A DNA stretch of 64,000 bases. Origin: DATGPD01 sp041398565. Its GTDB lineage: Bacteria; Planctomycetota; UBA1135; UBA2386. The stretch lies in contig JAWKUN010000002.1 of assembly GCA_041398565.1 (NCBI GenBank), forward strand, positions 1,984,001-2,048,000, read 5' to 3'. A program made the translations under genes and the position numbers. The notes under the pieces were generated by a model that was given only the letters and a program-made list of their open reading frames with translations, made no database searches and had not been told where the DNA came from. Shown in pieces: positions 58,965 to 64,000 of the stretch (positions within the stretch are counted from its first letter, which is position 1; each line of letters begins with the position of its first letter).

Positions 58965-60086
58965 ATGAAGACCAACCTCTTCCTCCTGGTGCTGGCGATC
59001 GCCCTGGCGGTGCCGACATGGCTCACGGTGCGCGCCGAGCGCGCTTCGTTCACCGAGATCAAGGACATCCCCCTCTTGTTCGACGGCTTCAACCCGGCCA
59101 CGGTCGCCGTGCTGCGCGTGGCCAAGGGTTGGAACGAGGCGGTCGCCGACCCCAAGGCGCAGAAGGAGCAGAAGCAGATCGACGAGCTGATCTTCCAGCG
59201 TCAGGGGCCCGACAAGTGGGTGCTGGCGAACACCGAGCTGGCCGGCGCACCGGTACTCAACCAGAAGGTCACCGACGAGCTGCTCGAACACCTGGGCCGC
59301 ATCCGCCGCGACGAGAAGGCCGTGCACCGCGCCAAGGCGACGCCCGAGGAGCTCGCCCAGTTCGGCCTCGACAAGGACCAGGGCTTCGTCGTCACCGCCT
59401 TCGATAGCAACCAGCGGGTGATGGCAGATCTGGTGGTCGGCAAGGACATCAGCGGCGGGCAGTGGGAGGCGAGCCGCGTGCACGGGCGCTACGTGCGCGC
59501 CAAGGCCAACGAGAGCGTGTTGGTGTACGAGACCGACTTCTTCTCGCCGTCGGTGACCGCGAGCGAGTGGCTCGACAAGCGCATCTACCAGGTCGACCTG
59601 AGCCACGCGGTGGGCTTCACGCTGTTCAACGCCACCGTGAAGGAGCCGGTCGAGTTCAAGAAGGACAAGGCCAGCGAGGTGGAGTGGAAGGTGGCGAAGG
59701 GACCCGAGGGCACCGGCGCGCCGCGGCAGGGCGAACTGAGCCCGTTGGCGCAACAGGTGTCCATCCTGTACGCGGAGCGGTTCCTCGCGCTCATGCAGCC
59801 GGACAAGCTGCGAGCCAAGGGCCTCGACCCGACCGTGGTCGGCCTGGAGCCGCCGCAGTGCAGCTTCACCTTCACCCTCGACGACGGCGAGTCGATTCGA
59901 GTCGACATCGGCAAGAAGCTCGAGGACAAGGCCGAGTTCTACGCGCGCAGCAACAAGTCGCCGTTCTTGTTCACGGTGCCCGACCACTTCGAGGCAGCGC
60001 TCGAGGTCGACATCAAGGGCAAGCTCCTCGATCCGCCGGCCGAGAAGCTCCGCGACGACGGCAAGGACGACAAGGGCAACAAGTAG
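58965..60086 (+). CDS. DUF4340 domain protein
   Basis: A 373-residue protein with a Shine-Dalgarno (CGGAG, 7 nt) and an N-terminal membrane anchor (NLFLLVLAIALAVPTWLTV). The periplasmic part has the DUF4340 layout: KWVLANTELAGAPVLNQKVT, HRAKATPEELAQFGLDKDQG, WLDKRIYQVDLSHAVGFTLF and LDDGESIRVDIGKKLEDKAE. DUF4340 genes usually follow GldG-like genes, and the protein is thought to be an extracytoplasmic part of the same transporter; the exact role is unknown. The operon ends here; the terminator at 60338 lies downstream of a repeat copy. Confidence 0.88.
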   Translation: MKTNLFLLVLAIALAVPTWLTVRAERASFTEIKDIPLLFDGFNPATVAVLRVAKGWNEAVADPKAQKEQKQIDELIFQRQGPDKWVLANTELAGAPVLNQKVTDELLEHLGRIRRDEKAVHRAKATPEELAQFGLDKDQGFVVTAFDSNQRVMADLVVGKDISGGQWEASRVHGRYVRAKANESVLVYETDFFSPSVTASEWLDKRIYQVDLSHAVGFTLFNATVKEPVEFKKDKASEVEWKVAKGPEGTGAPRQGELSPLAQQVSILYAERFLALMQPDKLRAKGLDPTVVGLEPPQCSFTFTLDDGESIRVDIGKKLEDKAEFYARSNKSPFLFTVPDHFEAALEVDIKGKLLDPPAEKLRDDGKDDKGNK

Positions 60087-60102
60087 CGCGGCCTCGCCGC
60101 CC

Positions 60103-60235
60103 CTGCGTCGCGGGCCTACGCGCCCGCGTGAGTTCGGCGGTGTCGTTCCGCTGCCAAGGCGCTGAACTCGCCGGATTGCAGCGGCACTGGCGTCGGGGTG
60201 TCGGCGGGCGCCGATCTACCCGTGCGCTGGGTGGA
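60103..60235 (+). repeat. Dispersed repeat family, locus 3 (partial)
   Basis: Shares AGTTCGGCGGTGTCGTTCCG, then CTGCCAAGGCGCTGAACTCG and CAGCGGCACTGG, with the inverted copy at 41149-41296, the latter two blocks being exact matches. The left end (CTGCGTCGCGGG) is decayed. A weak inverted partner may lie at about 60240-60320 (GTTGGCAGCG ... GTTCGGCGCGCG). It starts about 17 bp after the DUF4340 stop. Confidence 0.65.
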
Positions 60236-60337
60236 CCTTGCGGCGTTGGCAGCGTGGCGAGGCGTTCGCCGCGATGCCGGCCATCAAGTTCGGCGCGCGC
60301 GTGTCTCGAACAACCGTGCATCTCCTCCTTCTGAGAA

Positions 60338-60376
60338 GGGCCGCGTGGGGCTTCGGCGCCGCGCGGCCCGCTTTTT
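60338..60376 (+). terminator. Rho-independent terminator
   Basis: GGGCCGCG pairs with CGCGGCCC around a loop containing GGGCTTCGGCGC, and is followed by GCTTTTT. A strong GC stem with a five-T run, downstream of the Gld-type operon and just before the next operon. Confidence 0.75.
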
Positions 60377-60414
60377 CGGCGGGCCGCCGGACCGCGCCGA
60401 CCCCCGAGCTGGCG

Positions 60415-60420
60415 TAGACT
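60415..60420 (+). promoter_or_regulatory. Candidate -10 box, leaderless geometry
   Basis: TAGACT lies 7 nt before the ATG at 60428, again placing the likely transcription start at the start codon. No good -35. Confidence 0.4.
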
Positions 60421-60427
60421 CGGCGCG

Positions 60428-61372
60428 ATGCGGCCACAGCGCGTGATCACTGGCTACGTGCGACGCGCGCGCTGGCGCGGCGCGCTCGGCGGGGGCCTGG
60501 TGTCGCTGGCCGCGGTCGCTCTCCTCGTCGCGGGGTTGTGGGCGCTGGTCGCACGCTTCGATGTGGCCGCCGCCGCGGTCATCCTGCGCGTTGGCAGCGT
60601 CTTGGGAATCGTCTGGGTCATCGCCCTGGCTGCGCGCGCGCGCATCAGCGTCGCGGCGCTCGATGCCGAGGTGCAGCTCGGCGACGCGCTCACCACGTAC
60701 TGGCCGCGACGGGGCGGCGACAATGCCGCCGGCATGGCGGGATGGCTGGAAACGAGTCTGGCGGCGCGCCTGGCGGCGTCGCCGCCGCCGCTTGCCGCGT
60801 CCCGGGCAGTGCGACGCACGCTGCGCTGCCTGCTGCCGCTGCTGCCGTTCCTGCTTCTCTTGTTGTTGTTGCTGTGGCTGTTGCCAGCCGGGCTGGGATC
60901 GGGCGCGCGCCGTGGCGTCGAGGGCGCACCTGGTGAGCAGCAAGGCGGTTCAGGCGGCGGCGAGGGGCCGGACGGCGCGCCCGCCGGCGGGCAGCCGCAG
61001 CCCAACGCGTCGGCGCCGCCGCCATCCTCGCCGCCGGTTCCGGATTCGCCGTCGGCCGAGCAAGACCGCGATGCGACGGCCGGTGCCAGCGCGCGTGCGC
61101 TCGCGTTGCCAGTGCGCGAGGAGTTCGTGGTGCCGAGCTTCGTGGGCGACGGGCCGAGCCTGCCCGGCAAGGCCCGCCAAGCCGAGCAAGAGGTGGCGCC
61201 GGTGGCGCCGCTGCCGCCGGCGGCCGGGTCTGGGCGGGGCGGCCAGACACCGCCCCTGCCTGAGGCGGACTTCGCCCACGCCGCCGAGCGTGCAGCCGCC
61301 GCGCGCCATGTGCCGCCCGCCGAGCGGCCGATCGTCCAGCGCTACTTCGAGGCGCTGGCGGAGCGCCGGTGA
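60428..61372 (+). CDS. Membrane protein, possibly DUF4175-like at its N terminus
   Basis: A 314-residue protein. Three hydrophobic helices: GLVSLAAVALLVAGLWALVA, VILRVGSVLGIVWVIALAA and LRCLLPLLPFLLLLLLLLWL. Between the second and third is RISVAALDAEVQLGDALTTY, which recalls the aaLDa.lgL.drl.TA segment of DUF4175-type proteins. The C-terminal half is a Gly/Pro/Ala-rich disordered region ending in a short helix (VPPAERPIVQRYFEALAERR). First gene of a three-gene unit with DUF58 and VWA/BatA-like genes, linked by GTGA overlaps. Function unknown; the linkage suggests a membrane complex. Confidence 0.7.
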   Translation: MRPQRVITGYVRRARWRGALGGGLVSLAAVALLVAGLWALVARFDVAAAAVILRVGSVLGIVWVIALAARARISVAALDAEVQLGDALTTYWPRRGGDNAAGMAGWLETSLAARLAASPPPLAASRAVRRTLRCLLPLLPFLLLLLLLLWLLPAGLGSGARRGVEGAPGEQQGGSGGGEGPDGAPAGGQPQPNASAPPPSSPPVPDSPSAEQDRDATAGASARALALPVREEFVVPSFVGDGPSLPGKARQAEQEVAPVAPLPPAAGSGRGGQTPPLPEADFAHAAERAAAARHVPPAERPIVQRYFEALAERR

Positions 61373-62292
61373 TGCGGCTCTTCGGCCGGCGCTCCTCGAA
61401 GGCACCCGCTGCGGAGCTGCCGTTCTCGCCCCAGTTCCGGCGCGTGCTGCTCGAGCTGGTGCGGCGCGCACCGCGGCGGCCGAGTCGCGTCGACGACAGC
61501 GGTCCGGCGCGACGGCGGCTGTTCTCGCGCTCGGGCACCTTCGCCGGGCATCGTCGCTACGCCGGCGGCGACGATGTCCGCGACATCGACTGGCATGCGT
61601 ACGCGCGCACCGGCGCGCTGTTCGCGAAGGTGCTGCAAGAAGAGGAGCGGCGCACTCTGACCCTGCTGGTCGACCTCTCGGCCAGCTTGGACGCCGGATT
61701 GCCGCCGCGGCGCGTGGCGCTCCTGCGCTTCGCGGCGATCGAGGGGGCGCTGGCCCTGGCGCGGCTCGATGCGCTGTATCTGGTCACCGGCAACGGCCAG
61801 TGCACGACGCTGCGCGGCGCCGCCTCGCTCGACGCGCTCCTGGCCGAACTCGAGCGGGCGCCGCGCGCGCACGCGCCGTTGCAGATGGTGCAGCGTCCGC
61901 TCGACGACGGTCACACGGGCCTGTTCGTGTGGCTGTCCGACTTCGCGCCGCCTTCGGCCGTGGCGCCGGCGCTGGGGTTGCTGCGGCGCCATGGCCGACG
62001 CTGTGTGGGCGTCTTGCCGGAGATGGCCGACGACCGCGCTCCGGACGCGCGTGGGGTCGTCGCCCTGCGCGACCCGGAGTCGGGTGAGCGCCGCGTGGTG
62101 CGCGTCGACGCGGCGCTGCGTCAGGCGATGGCCGAGGAACTGGGAGCGCTGCGGCGGGCGCAGGACGCGGTGTTCGCCGAGCGCGGCTTCGCCTTGGTGC
62201 GCGTGCCGGTGCCGCCGGCGGGCGACCTGACGTTGTCGACCTGGGCCCGGCCGTGGCTGCGCGACCTCCGCGCGCGGGCGGTGACATCGTGA
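61369..62292 (+). CDS. DUF58 domain protein
   Basis: A 307-residue protein; the start is GTG 61369 (overlapping the upstream stop) or the ATG immediately after it at 61372. The DUF58 signature is complete: GTFAGHRRYAGGDDVRDIDW, HAYARTGALFAKVLQEEERR and TLLVDLSASLDAG, the last being the MIDAS-like DxSxS of a von Willebrand A fold. DUF58 proteins usually work with a MoxR AAA ATPase and BatA/BatB-type VWA membrane proteins; a VWA-like gene follows here, but no MoxR gene is in the window. The role in these systems is metal-dependent maturation or stress tolerance and is poorly defined. Confidence 0.9.
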   Translation: MMRLFGRRSSKAPAAELPFSPQFRRVLLELVRRAPRRPSRVDDSGPARRRLFSRSGTFAGHRRYAGGDDVRDIDWHAYARTGALFAKVLQEEERRTLTLLVDLSASLDAGLPPRRVALLRFAAIEGALALARLDALYLVTGNGQCTTLRGAASLDALLAELERAPRAHAPLQMVQRPLDDGHTGLFVWLSDFAPPSAVAPALGLLRRHGRRCVGVLPEMADDRAPDARGVVALRDPESGERRVVRVDAALRQAMAEELGALRRAQDAVFAERGFALVRVPVPPAGDLTLSTWARPWLRDLRARAVTS

Positions 62293-63866
62293 TCGAACTG
62301 GCGCAGCCGGCGCGTGCCTGGTGGCTGCTCGCCGGCGTCCTCTTGTTCCTGCTGGCGGTGCCGCCCCGGCCCGGGCGCGAGCTTCTCACCGCGCACCTGC
62401 CGCAGTGGTTCGCGGCGCTGCGCCGCTGCCGGCGCGTTCCGTTGCGCTTTCCTTGGCTGCGTACCGTGCTCCTGCTCCTGGCCTTCACCGGCGCCGTTCT
62501 GGCGTGGTGCCGCCCCCGTCGGCCGGCGAAGCCGGGGCCGACGCGCCTCACCGTCGTGGTCGACGCCTCGGCGAGCCTGGCTGCCCGGACCGCGGGCGGC
62601 CTTCGGGCCCATGACGAACTGCTCGCCAGCCTGCGCGCCGGTCTGCAGCGGCTGCCGCCGCACGTGCGCGCGCAGACGCGCTTCGTGCGCTGTGCGCGCG
62701 AGGTCTCCTTCTTCGACGACTCCGGCCGGATCGGCGAACCGGCGCCGTGCGCGCTCGGCGTGCACCTGGCACCGGTGGCCGCACAGGCTGGCGACGCCGA
62801 CACTGCCGTCTGGACGCTCACCGACGGCCGCGACGGTCTCCCCGACGTCGGTGCGCTCACCGTCGTCGGGGCGCCATTGGACAACGTCGCGCTGTGTGCG
62901 TTGCGCGTCGACGATCGCTGGCCGCTGCCCGACATCGAGGTCGAGGTCGAGGTGGCCAACTTCAGCCAGGCCGCACGCAGCGTGACGCTGCACATCGGCG
63001 GGACTCCGGATGCGCTGGCCGAGATACCGACCCTCGCTCCCTTGGAACTGGCGCCCGGCGCGCGCGAGGTCGTGCGCTTCGCCGGCCGCCGGCGGGGCGG
63101 CGGCTCCCTGCAGATCGCCTGCACGGTTTCCGACGCTCTCGCTCTCGACGACCGGGTCGAGTGCACCCTGCCGCCGCCGCCAGTGCCGCGCATCGCTGTC
63201 CTGTCCGACAGCGATGCGCCGATCCTGCGCAAGGCGGCAGAAGCGCTGGCCGCCGAGACCATGGGTGACGTCATCGACGCGCGCGGCGCTGGCGCTCGCG
63301 CCGGCTTCGTGCTGGTCGAGGGCGGCACGCAGCGCGCCGAGGACTGGCGCGACCTGCGCGGCCTGCTCTTCGGCACCACGCTCGCCGGCGAGGAGCCGCC
63401 CGAACCCGACACGACGCGCACCGATGGCGCCGTCGAGTGGCGGCGGGACGACCCCCTGACCGCCGGGCTCGACTTCTCCGAGCTGCGCCTGCAGCGGGCG
63501 CCATCGCCGATCGGGGGCGAGACCCTGGTGTCGATGGGCGGGCGGCCGCTGATCTCCGTCCGCGCCGGCCGCCGGGTGGTGCAGTGCGCGTTTCGTCTCA
63601 CCGACGCCAACCTCTGGCTGCTGCCGGCCTTTCCGCAGCTGCTGCGCCGGGCCTACGCCGCCGCCCACGCCGAGGTCGCGGCCGTTCGCTCCCACCCCGA
63701 CAACCTGCTGGCGCCGGCGGAGTCCGACCTGCGGAACTGGACGGGCGCGGGGCAGGACCGGCCGCTGCCGGCGTTCGGGGCGCCGGCGCACGATCTCACC
63801 GGGTGGTTCGCGCTGGTTGCCTTGGTCTGCCTGCTCGGGCGGGCCTGGCTGACCCGTGCCGCGTGA
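62289..63866 (+). CDS. BatA/VWA-like membrane protein
   Basis: A 525-residue protein starting at a GTG that overlaps the DUF58 stop (GTGA). The N terminus has the BatA-type arrangement of two helices (AWWLLAGVLLFLLAVPP and LRTVLLLLAFTGAVLAW) followed by a VWA-like domain starting LTVVVDASASLAART, with DASAS as the metal site. A central beta-rich region (IEVEVEVANFSQAARSVTLH, LAPGAREVVRFAGRR) and a C-terminal helix (LTGWFALVALVCLLGRAWLT) follow. Probably the partner of the DUF58 protein. The first residues VIELAQPARAWWLL match the usual start of this family. Confidence 0.85.
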   Translation: MIELAQPARAWWLLAGVLLFLLAVPPRPGRELLTAHLPQWFAALRRCRRVPLRFPWLRTVLLLLAFTGAVLAWCRPRRPAKPGPTRLTVVVDASASLAARTAGGLRAHDELLASLRAGLQRLPPHVRAQTRFVRCAREVSFFDDSGRIGEPAPCALGVHLAPVAAQAGDADTAVWTLTDGRDGLPDVGALTVVGAPLDNVALCALRVDDRWPLPDIEVEVEVANFSQAARSVTLHIGGTPDALAEIPTLAPLELAPGAREVVRFAGRRRGGGSLQIACTVSDALALDDRVECTLPPPPVPRIAVLSDSDAPILRKAAEALAAETMGDVIDARGAGARAGFVLVEGGTQRAEDWRDLRGLLFGTTLAGEEPPEPDTTRTDGAVEWRRDDPLTAGLDFSELRLQRAPSPIGGETLVSMGGRPLISVRAGRRVVQCAFRLTDANLWLLPAFPQLLRRAYAAAHAEVAAVRSHPDNLLAPAESDLRNWTGAGQDRPLPAFGAPAHDLTGWFALVALVCLLGRAWLTRAA

Positions 63867-63926
63867 GGCCGGGGGCCTCGCTGGCCAGCCGGCGACACCA
63901 GGTGCCGGAGGTTCCGGGCGAGATCC

Positions 63927-63954
63927 TTGCAATCGCCGCGCGCATTCCTAGACT
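63927..63954 (+). promoter_or_regulatory. Sigma-70-like promoter near the window end
   Basis: TTGCAA, 16 bp, TAGACT: the best-matching promoter in the window. It lies 40 bp upstream of an ATG at 63996 that is preceded by GGCGGAG, probably the start of a gene running beyond the window (only five bases are visible). Confidence 0.6.
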
Positions 63955-63995
63955 CTCGCGCCCTTTCCGACGCCCTTTCGGGCGGAGACTCGACG

Positions 63996-64000
63996 ATGAC
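63996..64000 (+). CDS. Probable start of a gene cut by the window end
   Basis: ATG at 63996 with a Shine-Dalgarno-like GGCGGAG about 9 nt upstream and a good promoter at 63927-63954. Only the first five bases are visible, so nothing can be said about the product. Confidence 0.35.

Noticed and set aside
55904..59155. A minus-strand frame of 1083 codons opposite the Gld-type operon
   Set aside because: It is the shadow of the permease, GldG-like and DUF4340 genes; Leu/His/Arg/Glu-rich low-complexity sequence without motifs.

Overview
This is a very GC-rich, densely packed bacterial chromosome segment with 41 protein-coding genes I can support, one of them cut by the left edge, plus a possible gene start at the right edge. 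There is no rRNA, tRNA, CRISPR array or insertion sequence. The gene content points to a member of the Planctomycetota. The clues are a DUF1800/DUF1501 secretion-type pair, FG-GAP/VCBS and carboxypeptidase-regulatory-like secreted proteins, an ECF sigma factor fused to a membrane anchor and a long exported tail, an Arg/Gly-rich Rho, and several starts lacking Shine-Dalgarno sites. This assignment is inference from gene families, not from a marker gene.

Layout. 1-7.0 kb: an edge-cut membrane protein, a small exported protein, mutM, a HAMP membrane protein, valS and a secreted protein of unknown function. 7.3-19.7 kb (all minus strand): an M14 carboxypeptidase-like protein and a five-gene electron-transfer block. 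The block runs from a membrane FAD/4Fe-4S/b-haem-like oxidoreductase to a membrane-anchored cytochrome with 23 CXXCH motifs, an outer-membrane-barrel-like protein, and cytochromes with 7 and 11 CXXCH motifs, the 11-haem one with a lipobox. The first four genes are translationally coupled or nearly so. The set looks like a complete inner-membrane-to-surface conduit. 19.8-28.2 kb: a TIR protein with a HEPN-like segment and four C-terminal repeats, a DUF2959-like lipoprotein, a saccharopine-dehydrogenase-like enzyme, a methyltransferase, and a Gfo/Idh/MocA oxidoreductase overlapping a radical SAM gene. 28.2-37.0 kb: a PhoX-like phosphatase, a YceH (DUF480) protein divergent from a putative metallopeptidase across only 17 bp, an aldo/keto reductase coupled to a methyltransferase, a seven-repeat FG-GAP protein and a thioredoxin with a TPR-like tail. 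37.5-48.7 kb: DUF1800 and DUF1501 genes, two divergent exported carboxypeptidase-regulatory-like proteins, an arylsulfotransferase-like protein with a lectin-like N terminus and a beta-lactamase-fold hydrolase. 48.9-55.0 kb: the fused sigma factor, clpP and rho. 55.1-63.9 kb: a Gld-type ABC operon (ATPase, permease, GldG-like, DUF4340), then a membrane protein, DUF58 and BatA/VWA-like cluster joined by GTGA overlaps.

Non-coding structure stands out. A ~165-bp foldback repeat occurs twice, each copy starting inside the TAG stop codon of a gene. A second repeat family with inverted termini is found at three loci, triplicated at 40.6-41.3 kb. A two-stem structure lies upstream of the thioredoxin gene. 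Several genes have a TANNNT box only 6-7 nt before the start codon, suggesting leaderless mRNAs; one such box pair forms an almost symmetric bidirectional promoter at 30974-30990.
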